Source: Rhexocercosporidium sp. MPI-PUGE-AT-0058
Taxonomy: Eukaryota > Ascomycota > Leotiomycetes > Helotiales
DNA: 64,000 bases
Direction of reading: 5' to 3'
NCBI GenBank assembly: GCA_020746875.1
Contig: JAGTJL010000037.1
Location: 124,001 to 188,000 of the forward strand
The position numbers were made by a program, and so were the translations under genes. Under the pieces are notes generated by a model, which was not told the DNA's origin, searched no databases, and saw only the letters and a program-made list of their open reading frames with translations. Positions 1-11,844 of this stretch are shown here, piece by piece (position 1 is the first letter of the stretch; every line of letters starts with the position of its first letter).

Positions 1-1769
1 TCCCATTCAACAAGCTGCTGATCCATTTTGAAAAGATGGGACACTGTATCAAAAGAGTTGATAGAATCGTCGCAGCTGAGATTGCTACCATAAGATACAT
101 CTATCACATCTCCCATAATTTTGTAAAGTGTGCTGTGATATGTCAGTCCTTGATATGATACTGGGTCATAGGAAAGTGTCCGAGATATCTCCTATCTCTT
201 ACTCACATTGTGGCATTGAAGAACTTTACACTGAGAGCCACAAGAGAGTCTTGTGTCGCATCATTTGGCGATGATTGAGGGTTGCCTTCCTCGATGTGGC
301 AAGGGAGCCCAAGTTTAACATAGCTGTTTGGAATCGCTGCGGGTCTGCCAAAGGTCATACTCAATGTACGATCTAGGACTATGCATCCGTACCATGTTCG
401 CTTCCGGATCTCTTGAACCTGCTGTGGGAACCGACGAGATGCTTCAACAGAATGCAAACCAAGCTGTAGCGCAGCTTTTACAGCAAGGCCGTGTATCATC
501 CAAGTCTCGACAGATCTTTGTGTACCCTGAAGGTACTGCCCCATAACCAACAGATACTGAACTACTAAAGTAAGCTCCAGTACATCCAGGAATCATGAAG
601 GACCTACCAACTTCCAGACTCGTTCCGCGCATAATTTGCTCCTTGCATAACGCAATAGACCGCCGGTAGTAGATATCAGACTCGAGACTCCGTTGCTCAG
701 CATCTAGGTCGCTCTCAAGAGCAGTGCTCGTCGCAAGCGCCATCACGATATTGAGCAACCCCAGCCATGTCCTCCTGACCTTCATTACGCTTTTCTCTAG
801 CATCTCATCGTAGGTCTTCATGAATGTCTCTTTATGCAAATAGGGGAACAGAAGTCCTGTGTCAGAAAAATACTGTGCTAAAAGCTGACGAGCCTCTGGC
901 TCTGGTGGCAACGCGTATATGTTGACATGACCCATGTCACGACCTCCTTTGCTTTGGCGAACTATATGACGACTCGATGGAGATGATGTCCGGGACATGC
1001 TGACAACGCCACTGCTGATCTGAAATCCGCGGTCCTCAAAATTTTCTGGGGTGAAAGTTGGCTCGGAGATATGGGAGAGACGTGCCACTGCCCGGGATAT
1101 GTGACGAGTAAAGGAAATATTCGAGGATGGACCTGCGACACCATTAGCAAGCTTGAAAATCGATCCAGTGCAAACCAGTACCAAAGAAGCCACAATACTC
1201 CTCAGGGCTGAAGGTCACCGCGCCCATGCCGTCGGTTTCATCGATAATATCGGGGGTGTCCTGACCATCGTCATCGTACAAATCTACGCCATTATCTCGT
1301 TGGCTGAGTGACGCTGTTCCCAGCACAACGCTAGGCTGATTTGTTAGTTCAGTGTCTTCGTCGTCGAACCGGATTTGGCGCTGTGATCTTGCTTGTTGAG
1401 CTCGTACAGCCGTGAGGCTTTCTTCAACAGCCTTGAGTCGATCCTCGAGAGAGGTTAAGTATTCTTTGCCCACTATGATATTGGACGTCGAGGCTGATTG
1501 TTTATAGACGCAAGCAAAGTTAAGTTCCTCGCAGGAGGAGCACTTTGGTCGAGCTCCATCACACTGAGATACAAGATTAACAAGTTGCACGCACCGTCCA
1601 GGGTCTGCTCGGCCGCGCACCGACGTTTTCAGAGAAACAGACTACTTACGCGTGACTTTCGTGCCCTGCAAGCTGTACATGCTAGGGATATTCGACGCCT
1701 TTTGCTCTGAGGCTCATCGTTTGAGGTCTCAATTGAGTCTCGAGAAGGCTGCGATTGCTGAGATGGCAT
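1..1769 (-). CDS. Zn2Cys6 fungal transcription factor (partial at 3' end)
   Basis: Likely pathway-specific nuclear transcription factor; the gene runs off the left edge. The ATG at 1769 opens a protein starting MPSQQSQPSRD. Exons: 1769-1650, 1563-1182, 1132-608, 561-207 and 132-1, with GT-AG introns at 1564-1649, 1133-1181, 562-607 and 133-206; every junction keeps frame. The first intron splits the binuclear zinc cluster: exon 1 ends LACTACRARKSR and exon 2 begins CDGARPKCSSCEELNFAC, giving C-x2-C-x6-C then C-x2-C-x6-C. A linker coiled coil (YLTSLEDRLKAVEESL) follows. The fungal_trans regulatory domain begins near CGFFGPSSNISFTRHIS and includes VMGQYLQGT and RRTWYGCIVLDRTLSMTFGRP. About 504 codons are in the window and the C-terminus is missing. 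It sits at one end of the oxidoreductase group and may regulate it (inference). An earlier in-frame start would need a non-ATG codon, so 1769 was chosen. Confidence 0.93.
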
Positions 1770-2272
1770 CGCTAGTCTCTCCCTAGGACACCGGACCTGT
1801 CTGCTGATGAAATCTTCGATACGCCGGCGGAAGCTCCGGAAGGGCACGTAGCTGTAGCTGTAGCTGTAGCTGCGTGTGGCTCAAGCTCACGGCCGAAGAT
1901 GGCTGGATGCTGTTGAGCAAGTACGAGGACTGGTTATTGTTGCACGCTCTCTCTCCCCCTCTCTCTCGTTCTCTCTCTCACACACAAACACCCACAGTTG
2001 ACTTCCTGGGCCGTGATTGGGATTCGGAATGATCGTACAAGACGCCTGCTGTGTGGAAGGGATGCTGCGGAACTGAGGAACTGGGGAATATGTCTTGCAC
2101 CTCCATAGCCTAGACCCCGCACGTCGTGGCCCCCGTACATACACTAAACCAAACCGAGCCTACTTCCATAATGGGACCTGCAGTATTTCGATTGCGGGGG
2201 TGGGTCTGTACGGCGGCCGCCACAGCACAAACAGCAGCGCAAGGGCGGCCCACCAATTTTCCACTTTCCCGT
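1770..2272. promoter_or_regulatory. 5' region of the transcription factor with microsatellites
   Basis: Non-coding stretch upstream of the Zn2Cys6 gene. It holds four tandem GTAGCT units at about 1848-1872 and a CT-rich run at about 1943-1995 that changes into CA repeats. Pyrimidine-rich tracts of this type are common near fungal promoters. No gene is supported here. Confidence 0.5.
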
Positions 2273-2710
2273 CAACAGTAGGTGCAGCTACTCCGTGCGC
2301 ACGAGTCAGAATCACCAAAATCCTCACCAAAACCACCAACTTTTGACCTTTACTACACTACAGCACTTTAATAGAATCACATCGAATTAATACTATAGCT
2401 TAATCTTGTGATTGTAAAGAATTGCTCTAATTTAGATTTCTAATAACCTTTTTTTGTGTTAAGGTACTTAAGCCTCACTACAAATTTATTAGCGATATTA
2501 AAGAATCTGAAATAACTAAGAAAAGGTATTATTTATAATAAAATTTCTAGCACAAAGGTTATTTACTTTATTAAAAAGTTCTTTTATATCACTTATTATA
2601 ATATATTGTAGCACAAATTTGTTGTGTTATAAGCTCTCAAACAGAGTGACTTTTGGTGAGTTTTCGCTAAATTTTAAGGGGTGCGCACGGAGTAGCTGCA
2701 CCCACTGTTG
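2273..2710. mobile_element. MITE-like element with 30-bp terminal inverted repeats
   Basis: The left end (2273-2302, beginning CAACAGTAGGTGCAGC) and the right end (2681-2710, ending GCTGCACCCACTGTTG) are inverted copies that differ at one of 30 positions. Similarity continues inward more weakly (CTCACCAAAA on the left, TTTTGGTGAG on the right). The 438-bp element is AT-rich inside and has no coding capacity. CCGT flanks both sides (2269-2272 and 2711-2714), a possible 4-bp target duplication. It lies between the regulator and the epoxide hydrolase. The superfamily is not recognised. Confidence 0.75.
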
Positions 2711-2990
2711 CCGTCCTAACTTAATTACGTAAGCTACGTTAGACGAAACCTGGGGCAGCAGTAAGTCACCTTCACTTTGCGGACTTGCCGCGTTCATTGC
2801 CGATAGCATGATTGAGTTGATGATTGGTCATACCTTATGGATCCCGGATTCCGGCCGCTCCCCGGTTGCAAATAGATAGCTAAGATAATCTACGGTGGCC
2901 AGCTGAAACCATGAATAGGTCAATCTTATAAGATCTATCAGAGATTTGACCAGGAGGCATCATTGACGCTCTCTTCAGCTATACAACGCA

Positions 2991-4036
2991 ATGGGAAACT
3001 CGCTCGAACGGAAATATATGACACGAGAGTGCATCACCACCCGAAATTTCCTCTATCATTTTATAGACACCGGCCCAAGTACAGGTCCGGCTGGTCCGAC
3101 AACACTACTTCTTCATGGCCACGGAGATTACTCCTTTGGATGGCGGGATGTCATACCGGTGCTCTATGCGAAGGGGATGCGCTGCATTGCGCCTGACCTG
3201 TTGGGTTTTGGGAAGACATCGAAGCCTGTGGAGAAGGAGGCATACAGGGCCAAGTCAATGTGCCGTGACATGTTGGAACTCTTAGCATCTGCTGGGATTC
3301 AGAAAGATCAAAAGGTACCTCTCTATAGTACGGAGTCAAATCAATCGAGCCTAGCTGACCGTTTCAGGTGCTTGTTGTTGGGCATGACTGGGGAACACAC
3401 CTGGCTTCACGCCTCACCCTTCATTACCCTGAGAAGATTTTATCAATTGTCACTATGGCTGCGCCATATATGCCTCCGTTACCTCAACCAACAAGCCTCG
3501 ATGAATTTACGACAACGCTACCGAATTTCTCCTATTGGAAGTTCTTCGTTTCCAAAAGCTTCCCAATCCTTTTGCGCAACAACCTGCCCCTCTTCTGGAA
3601 AGCTGTCGTTTGCGCCGGGAACGAAACTCCCATTCCTATGTCCGATCTCGAAGGGTTTCTTTCCGCTGTTAGAGCCAAAGATGAATCTGTGGAGCGCCCT
3701 GCCTTGTGGGACCAGGCTACCTATGAAGCATATACCTCAACCTATATTCGAGGAGGCTGGGAAGCACCAATGAACTGGTACAAAGCTTTCTTCGATAACT
3801 TCGAGGACGAGAAGCAGTTTCTCGAGGGACGCTTCGAACATCCAATGCTGATGATAGCTGGGGAGAATGATCCTGCCGTCCCCGTAGGAGTCATCAAGAT
3901 GTCGGAAAAGTTTCTTGCCAAGCCAACCGTTCTGTCACTACAATGTGGGCATTGGGTCTTACAGGAAACTGGAGCTGAGTTAGCACAGGCTATTGTTGAA
4001 TGGTTGCAATCTAATGGCGGATTCACTGGCACATGA
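2991..4036 (+). CDS. epoxide hydrolase (alpha/beta hydrolase fold)
   Basis: Predicted soluble epoxide hydrolase, opening epoxides to diols. Two exons, 2991-3314 and 3368-4036, flank a 53-nt GT-AG intron (3315-3367); the product is 330 aa, normal for the family. The oxyanion region reads LLLHGHGDYSFGWRD. The nucleophile elbow is GHDWG, whose Asp is the epoxide-hydrolase nucleophile. Ring-opening tyrosines are plausibly those in the YWKFF segment and in WEAPMNWYKAFFDN, a family hallmark. The acid Asp lies in AGENDPAVP and the catalytic His in CGHWVLQE. There is no signal peptide, so it is probably cytosolic. The ATG at 2991 is the first in frame. With the neighbouring dehydrogenase and monooxygenase it suggests oxidative processing of a small lipophilic molecule. 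Haloalkane dehalogenases also carry an Asp nucleophile, but the MNWY segment favours epoxide hydrolase. Confidence 0.92.
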
Positions 4037-4466
4037 ACAGAGTATTCTCAACCACAAAGGCTCCAAGTCATTCCTTGCGAAGGTTGGTCTGTAGCAATTC
4101 ATATTTCATGGCTTCGATGATTGTACGTCTCTATACCACGCTTGGAGCCATGATTTCGTCACCATGTGGTTCATGTCTCAAACGACTGAATTCCCACCGA
4201 TGTTCTACTACTTGCTAGAACGTGAATAGAACGTGAATTTCTATCCAAAGTACGATTCCACCACCACCGAAATTGCTGGTGATCGTAGTCCTCAACACTA
4301 TTCTTGAGACTGTAGAATCTTCCTGGTTGTTATTTTTAAGAAATAAAGGACTAACTGCATCAACATAGGAACCTCGGAGGCGCTTTAAGTCATACAGTAC
4401 AAGGCCTCCCAGATACTCGCGTTAGAAGCTATACCGTAGCTTGGGCTCCCACATTCCTGATATTAT
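4037..4466. other. convergent intergenic region
   Basis: Shared 3' flank of the epoxide hydrolase (plus) and the broken MFS gene (minus). No coding frame or structured element is convincing. Short A/T-rich stretches near 4330-4345 may serve as polyadenylation signals. Confidence 0.4.
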
Positions 4467-6049
4467 CTACAAAGACCGATTTGTCTTCTCCCTCAGCCAA
4501 GGACCATAGAAGTAGACGGGAATCCCAAGAAGAATGAACAACCCAGTGATACCTGATAGGGTACCGTACACAATCAACGGGTCTGCTTTTCCCAACCACC
4601 CAGGACTGACATCGGCAAAGGCAAATGTCAGAAGACAACGACAAACATTCATGAATACCATAACTTCACCACAGCGCACAGGGTAGGAGTCGACTACATA
4701 ACTGAAACAGATAGAGGAGAGTACAGTCGGGCCAAAACAGTGCATACCAAACGCAAATGCAGGGCCCAACCAGTAAAGCTGCTTCTTTGTAAATGCACCG
4801 TACAGGATCAAGCCAGTGGTCGCAAAAATTGCAGGAATTATGAGCATGACCAGTCGTTCTTCTGGCTTATGAGCCCGGCCCTGCCGTAGCCGTCTCTGCT
4901 CCCGGCGTAGATTGAACATATCCACAATCTTACTGCCAAGAGAGCCTCCAATCAAAATTCCAATGAGCCTAGAGAGACCAAAGAGCCCCTGCGCACCAGA
5001 ACTGAAATTATATGGAGGACTGGAGAATAGTTGCGGAACAAGTACACCGACTGCCGTGAAGCCGCCAACAGTAACCGAATAGGCAAGACTCGCCCAGAGA
5101 ACGGTAGGTGCTTGAAGAAATGCCATTGGTCTGACCAAAGTGACGAAAAGGCTGTTCTTGTAGTTGATATGGTCATGGTTTATGAACCATAAGGTTTTTC
5201 GTAGGGAATATTGCTCCATGTTTGAGCCATCTTGCGGAAGCTAAAAGGGTGTTATAGGGTTCTCGATGTGCACTCCTTTCCCCGATTTGGATCTTTTAAC
5301 ATCGCCAGCTGTGATGCCGATGGTGATTCCACGATCGTAAGTCGTCTCCGGGAGGAATACAAGCATACAAATGGTATTGAATGCAGCCACGATGAACGTA
5401 ACCCAGTATGACCATCGCCAACCTGCCCCAGTGGCGACGTATCCAAGAATGACTTGTCCTAATCCTGCCCCAGAAAGAAGACATGCTGTGAAGATCCCAA
5501 CTGCACTTGTGAGTTGATGTTCGTACCACAGATCTCCGATTATAGCCGGTCCAAAGACTCAGACGCGCCGACAGCAAAGCCTCCGACGATAGGGGATGCG
5601 AAGAGTGAATTGAACGATTAAGCAGACGCTCCCCAGACAATACAAGGCAAAAATATAACCATCGTCAGGAGTATCGTGTATCGCTTACCCAGGTTGATCA
5701 TCAAGGGCACCCAGATCAAGTTGCCAAGTCCTTGTGCAAGGACGTTGTAAGAAAACAGGGAAACTCTATGTGAGACGGGCACTTCAAATTCCGTGACGGC
5801 TGAAATCAGAGTCGGTACTAGATCACCGCCATAGAAGTTGCAAGCTAGGACATTTCCACAAATGTTGATGGTGGTAATTAACTTGACAATGAAGCTCCAA
5901 GGCTATTCGCAATGGACCTCAGCTACCCGGTGCAAATGTTTGCAATCATAAACTAGATTCACTAATGGATCTGCAGTAGATTTCTGATGATAAATATCTG
6001 TTATGTACACGATCCCGGGTTCGGTCTTTGCTAGGGTTGAAGTTTCCAT
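4467..6049 (-). pseudogene. MFS transporter, disrupted
   Basis: Remains of a major facilitator transporter of the fungal family with an N-terminal PGxVYxxD box. Exon 1 (6049-5954) starts METSTLAKTEPGIVYITD; a 51-nt intron (5903-5953) follows, then one long exon to the stop at 4467. Membrane segments are recognisable throughout, including NLIWVPLMINLGKRYTILL, the family's conserved loop and helix. Three lesions break the frame. TAA stands where the intact paralogue at 27093-28677 has Gln (AKAQSYNSL versus ASA-stop-SFNSL). One base is missing just before GPAIIGDLWYEHQ. A TAG lies just before LPQDGSNMEQY, although a small intron there cannot be excluded. The C-terminal 250 codons are intact. Both stops can arise by C-to-T change at CpA. 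Unbroken length would be near 510 aa. Confidence 0.85.
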
Positions 6050-6648
6050 AGTATGCTCAATAGCTTCTATGGGCGCTTGGGGAATTTTGCTCGAGGGGTG
6101 TTTTCTCTCAATCGATCTGCCAGTGGTAAGAAAGAACAGCTACGTAAGACGAAGTATTGTACAGACGAAGGATATATATCTAAAGGAACGATCAAGAAGA
6201 TCCCGGATGAAGGCGAGACATCGAGCCTAGAAGTAGCCAATGTTTAATGTGTAATGTGAGAAGAGGATCATTGGTTAAGAGAAAATGAAGTAGGATGAGT
6301 ACACCTGAGGCCTGTTTTCAGTGCTAGCGATTCCGATTGACACGCGGTCTTCTCATGTCCCATTTCTCCCGCGTCCTCCATCTCCCCGTCTCCCCATCCC
6401 CCCACATTTCAAAGCTTGGCCCCGTATCCGTTACTATGAGCTAGAAGGGGATATCTACGGATCACAAAAGACCAACTTGGGCTCATCGGGATTGTCTTCC
6501 GTACAGCCGGGGTGTACCCGGCCACCTCCAAATCATCTTTCATCCCCTTGTCAGACAAGCCTCGCATAGTGTCACCTCATGGCCTGAACGTATATACTCA
6601 CTTTCAACACGCATCTGATCTATGAGAAGGAAATATCGTCAATTCATA
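6050..6648. promoter_or_regulatory. divergent promoter region of MFS pseudogene and SDR
   Basis: About 600 bp between two divergently oriented genes. A pyrimidine-rich stretch (about 6360-6405) and TATA-like sequence (GTATATACTCA near 6591) precede the SDR start. The small open frames here show no family features and are probably chance. Confidence 0.45.
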
Positions 6649-7626
6649 ATGACGACCAACATCCAAATCAATGCCGTAAAAGGCATCTATGATACCATTG
6701 ATCCCAGCAAGAACCTTGGAAGAGCTGCGGAAGGAAAGGTGGTGATGATCACGGGCGCAGGAAGAGGTAAAGAGTCTTTCGACGCTTTGCAGAACCATTA
6801 GTTGACCAATGCAGGAATTGGACGAGCGATAGCGGAGGCTTTCACAAGAGCTTCTGCAACATCTCTCATTCTCTGTGCGCTTGAAGAATCCGAGCTCGTG
6901 GAGACGCAAAAGATCGCCCAGAAAATCAAACCTTCAGTTCGCGTTTTTCTTAGAGGTCTTGATGTTCGAGATACCACCGCCGTCGAAACTTTTGTGTCTG
7001 ATGCTGCATCATGGGCCAATGGACGCATCGATGTGCTTTGCAACAATGCGGGAATCAGTCCACCAATCCAAGACATCGCCACTTCGGATCCTATGAGATG
7101 GTGGCTTGGGCTAGAGGTTAATTTGAAAGGCCCATACCTCTTTTCGAGATTCGTCCTGCCAATAATGCTAGAAGCCGGAGGTGGCCACATCATCACTACC
7201 GCATCAAGAGCAGCAACAATGACCGAATGTAAAATGTCCAGCTACCAAATTGGGAAGCTAGGTGCTGTCCGTTTGTCGGAACTTATTCACAACGAGTACA
7301 ACGACAGGGGCATCAAAGCTATGGCTATCCACCCTGGAGGAATCGTCACACAGCTCTTGACAGATATGGAAAGGGAAACCGAGACCTGGGCACAAGGGGT
7401 TGGCAAGCTTATAAGACCACAACTCCAAGAAACTATTTCTCTCCCAGGGAACGCTTGCGTTTTCTTGGCTTCAGGCAGGGCGGACTTCTTGAGCGGAAGG
7501 TATGTCGATAGTACCATAGATTTTGATCAACTGGTGCAGCAAAGGGAGGCTATCGTCAAGAATGATCTTTTCAAAGTTGGCATAGCTGGAAATTGGAACA
7601 AAGATGGAGGTTTTGTAACGCTGTAA
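6649..7626 (+). CDS. short-chain dehydrogenase/reductase (SDR, classical type)
   Basis: NAD(P)-dependent oxidoreductase acting on a hydroxyl/keto group. Exon 1 is 6649-6766 and exon 2 is 6815-7626, with a 48-nt intron (6767-6814) inside the cofactor motif; splicing yields TGAGRGIGRAIA, the Rossmann TGxxxGIG signature. The product is 309 aa. NNAG, the catalytic Ser in TTASRAA, YQIGK (Tyr-x3-Lys) and the PGGIVT loop are all present. An N-terminal extension of about 28 residues precedes the fold and the C-terminal tail is slightly long. It lies between the transporter pseudogene and the monooxygenase in the same orientation as the latter. A likely role is interconverting alcohol and ketone ahead of, or after, monooxygenation (inference). 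The substrate cannot be predicted. Confidence 0.93.
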
Positions 7627-8420
7627 TTTTATGATCATACCTTAATTCCTTACTGAGCTCTCGATCCGTGTTGTCATGTTGTCCCATGGAATGAGCCTTC
7701 TGTAAGTTGACAGCGCTCGTAAATTCACCATGTGCGCATCCACTGTCCTCCTCCATTGTTTACTAGCTTTTTCACGTCAAGATCGTTACGGAATGCACCG
7801 GAAACGCCCGGACCTCGGGAAACTGAGTTGACGTAGAAATTTCAGGAACTACCTTACGAGCGGAGAATGACGCACTGTCTACTGGTAAATAATCCTGTTC
7901 AAAACCAATAAACAAAATTTCGCTTGGTTGTAAACAACATCACATAGCGTAGCGTGCCGGAGAAAATTTAAAAACTTAGAAATTTTGCAGAATGCCAGGC
8001 TATTTGACTTCCTCTTGAGGCTCGGTTTTCATCTCTACCAGAATGCGATAACTTGTTAGTATAGGGAAGGGACACTGTGAGCAATAGGCGATGAGGTCTC
8101 TGAGATGGAGTACAAACTGATGGCACCAGGGTAGCGTTAAACTCCAGGAAGTCCTGCGGGGAAAGAACGGCTATCTTGCCGACAGCCCGTGGGGCCTGTC
8201 CGGTTTCTCAACGTGCGCTCCAATCCCTTGCATCACTAAGCTTTTCCATACAACCAACCAATAATGTAAGTTATTCCTAGTTCAGAGATCATCATGAGTG
8301 TTTGGGATCGAGTTCTGTGGAATCTATAAACCTCACTTTTCTTCACGAGTCGGACTGTATTTCACAGCAAGTCACTTGCAAACGCAGTTTGGATTCAAGT
8401 AAGACCATTCATTCGCAATC
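7627..8420. promoter_or_regulatory. intergenic / 5' region of the monooxygenase gene
   Basis: About 790 bp between the SDR stop and the monooxygenase ATG. It contains a CCAATAATG box near 8257 and no supported coding frame. The small open frame from 8302 runs into the real gene in another frame and is not credible. Confidence 0.4.
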
Positions 8421-10426
8421 ATGGCGATCCAAAAGGGCTCGAATAATGCCGCTCAGTCCACAAATGGAACATCATTGGAGTGGGGCTCTTTCAAGCCACG
8501 GAGGCTGAGAATTCTAATGCTTGGTGCTGGGTGGGTGAGAACAAGCTTCCCTACCAGATATTGCTGACTCTAGTGAAAAGTATATCCGGGATCCAGTTGG
8601 CCCATGACGTGACCACGAGAATGAATGCCGACGATTATCACCTTGAGATCTTTGAGAAGAATTCAGGGGTTGGCGGGACCTGGTTTGAAAACAAATATCC
8701 TGGGTATATAAGTCCCCCTGCAACTACTTATGTATTAGTAGCTGATCTGAATCCATGTTGATGGACCCATGACTGACAAATATGGACTGCAGATGCGCTT
8801 GCGACGTACCAGCCCATACATATATGTTTTCGTGGGAGCCAAATCCAGATTGGAGTAAATTTTTTGCGCCTGCTCCTGAGATTCTAGCATACCTGAATAC
8901 TGTCGTCGACAAACATGATCTACGCAAGTACATTAAGTTCAACCATCGAGCTGTCAGCGCAGTGTGGCGAGAAGAGTCGTCAACTTGGAAGATCAAGTTC
9001 CAAGCGTCCGATTCTGCAGGCCACACGTACACGGTGGTACAGGAGTGTGACATTTTTATACAGGGTGTTGGAACTTTGAATGCGTGGAAGTATCCAGACT
9101 TTCCGGGCCTGTCCAATTTCGAAGGGAGTATAATGCATACCGCAACATGGGACGACACAGTTGATTTGACAGGGAAGTCAGTTGCTGTCATTGGCAATGG
9201 TGCAAGCGCAGTTCAGGTTGTTTCAGCTCTCCAGCCAAGTATGTCTTGCGTACCTTGTCGTACTCAGAGCTAACTGCCACCGAGTTGTCAAAGAACTCAA
9301 GAACTACATGCGCACTGCATCCTGGATGCTTCCCCACTTGTTCTCGGATGGCCTTGTTCAGCTGGATTGTAATTATTTCTGCGGGACTCAATGTGTGACA
9401 AAACTAACGTAAAATTAGACGAACAGGAGTTCCGTGATCAGCTCAGAAACGATCCTGAGTTCTATCGTCAATACAGAGCCAGACTCGAGAAGACCCTATC
9501 AGGCGGTTTTGAAGCTTTGTGGAGAGGAACTTCTGCCAATGAGCAGTTAACTGCCATCACAACAGCACATATGAAGAACCACATCCAAGATCCCAAGATG
9601 CTTGCGGCCATGATGCCAGATTTTGAACTGGGATGTCGACGATTCACACCGGGTGACCATTACCTCTCCGCGCTTCAACAAGAAAATATTGAGCTCATCT
9701 GGGATCCGATCACAAAAGTTGAGGGATCCGAGATCTACACCAAGAACGGCAACAAAGCCAAGGTTGATGTACTGATATGTGCATCTGGCTTCGACACAAC
9801 ATACGAACCTCGCTTTCCAATTATCGGCCGCAATGGTTACTCCCTCGCACAGAACTGGGGCAAGGACAAAGCTTGTGAGAGTTATATGGGCTCGACAGTA
9901 GCAGGCTTTCCAAATTTCTTCAGTGAGTTAATTAGAGATATTGTTACAGAGGTACCTAACGAGCTCCTAGCATTCAATCCACCTATATGTCCTGTCATTG
10001 GGTCGGCTTTTCCAGGCATTCAGATGACAAGTGCCTACATCCTTCGAGTCGTTGATCGAATACAACACGATGACATCCAATCGGTCTGTGTGAAACAAGA
10101 AGCTCAGGCAATGTTCAACAAGTGGGCTCAGAGTCGATTCCCTTCAATGGTCTTCACAGGAACCTGCAAGTCATGGTGTAAGTTGGCTCTTTAAATTTAA
10201 ATAAGAATCCCGATTGACCTAGTTCAAAGATAAAAACTCCAGGGGCAAAGTGATCATTCCGTGGCCAGGAACAATTTATCATTTCATGAAGACAACAGAA
10301 ATCATTCGATGGGAAGATTACGATTTTGTATTTCAGGATCCGGAGCAGAAATATTCGAGCTTAGGAAATGGTATTACAAGAGAGAAATTCACGGCCGATA
10401 TACCGCCTTGGTTTGATCGTCTGTAG
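8421..10426 (+). CDS. Baeyer-Villiger-type flavin monooxygenase
   Basis: FAD/NADPH-dependent class B monooxygenase that inserts oxygen next to a ketone or oxygenates a soft nucleophile. Six exons: 8421-8530, 8581-8703, 8793-9238, 9285-9368, 9419-10177 and 10230-10426, with introns of 50, 89, 46, 50 and 52 nt. All junctions keep frame and give 572 aa. The FAD Rossmann motif GAGISG is rebuilt across intron 1. GGTW and YPGCACDVPAH follow, then the BVMO fingerprint FEGSIMHTATWDD (F-x-G-x3-H-x3-W-D), then the NADPH motif GNGASAVQ. The C-terminal exon carries SWYKN and IPWPGTIYHF, typical of fungal BVMOs. The ATG at 8421 is the first in frame. Combined with the SDR (alcohol to ketone) and epoxide hydrolase it forms a coherent oxidative set. 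It appears intact. Confidence 0.93.
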
Positions 10427-11480
10427 AATGAAGCATATATGTAGTAATGGATAAAAAGTTTTTCTGGCAAATAGCTTACAGCCCTTCCCTTGCACCTCCA
10501 GTACTCACATCATTTTACGTACAATCTCGGTGATAACATTCGTCACGGGGACTTCTCAAAGACTAAATAACATACAAGAAAAATCCGTTCAATGGACCTA
10601 TTCAAAAAGTTGGTTTGGGACATTAGAAAATGCGATGCTGCCACTTTGCCGTTGCGACCTCGAAAAGGTTCATCGTTCGGTATCCTGGATTTGCTGATGA
10701 AATAACGATGACAAGAATTGTCTATAAGGCCGCGTATGAATATGCAAATAGAATGTCGCGAAAGTTGATTCCTCGAGTCCTTCCTCCCTCAAACAACTCC
10801 GTTTCAGGCCTCTGACTTTTTCATCATTCAAAATACCTTAACAAATTTTGCCGCCCCTTCCTATTTCACTCATAATATTCCTGTCCTGTTCCACAGAATT
10901 CCCATTTCGAACAGCATAGTTTCAGCTCACAGGACTCTCCAACACTTTCGTCACTCTCTTCATCGACGTTCAATGACACAACCCGTCCGATATCATAACC
11001 TCCTCCAGTGTCGTCCACTTCCGAATTCTTTCGCACGCAAGTTTCAAACCACCAACGCCGACAAGACATGAGTTGTCATAGGTGGAGGAACAAATCTACA
11101 CTACTAATCTTGCCATATACATAGCTGGCTCAGGGCGACCTCTGGCGCACAAGTGAACACGATATACCTCTACTTCTTGACATCGAGTTCATTATAATAT
11201 TATCATTCGCACACTCATGTGCGATAATTTTTAGTTTACAGTACAATTCTCTTTACTAGTATCCCGTCCTTGCAAAGTGCTGCAATCCGTTCTCTTTCCT
11301 TCTGCCCACCGATCATTTCATAGATACTCTCGCACCCTTTAGTTTCGCGAATCAGTCTGGAGGTAAAGTACTCCCCACCACTACATAGCAAAACTTCTAT
11401 TCTGCATTGGAGCCAAAACTAAGTGTTGCAACAGCAGTAGTCACGGGATAGTTCACTGGTTGCGAAAAGCCTACTTTCGC
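10427..11480. other. gene-free transition region
   Basis: Balanced-composition sequence 3' of the monooxygenase. It holds two small open frames (10630-10815 plus, 10866-11069 minus) with no recognisable family. Base composition falls sharply towards AT after about 11480, the edge of the first transposon block. Confidence 0.45.
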
Positions 11481-11844
11481 TAAATAATTATTATGTCGGT
11501 TAGTAATATCCTTGCTATCGTGACTATTCGTATTAATATAAGGACGGATCTTTATAATCCAATTGATTCTGTTAAGTAAGCTGTCGACGACTTCCTATTG
11601 TTTACCGTTTATCTTTAAGTCCTGTCAAAGGTACTTAAAAGGTTAGAGAACGATATTATCATAGCTTATTCGTCAGAGTTTATAAGAATATTAAGTTTCT
11701 TGAAAAGTATTTAAGAATTATATAATAAGTATGTAAAGGTCTTAGGCGTCGAACTTGCTAGAACGATAATTACGACTCAGAAGATAATAATAAATAGCAA
11801 AAGTTTTATTAAATAAGTAATGATTTTTGCTCGGATCTTTAGTA

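Noticed and set aside
1629..1847. Longer N-terminus for the Zn2Cys6 protein starting at 1847
   Set aside because: It would start at GTG; the first ATG in frame is at 1769.
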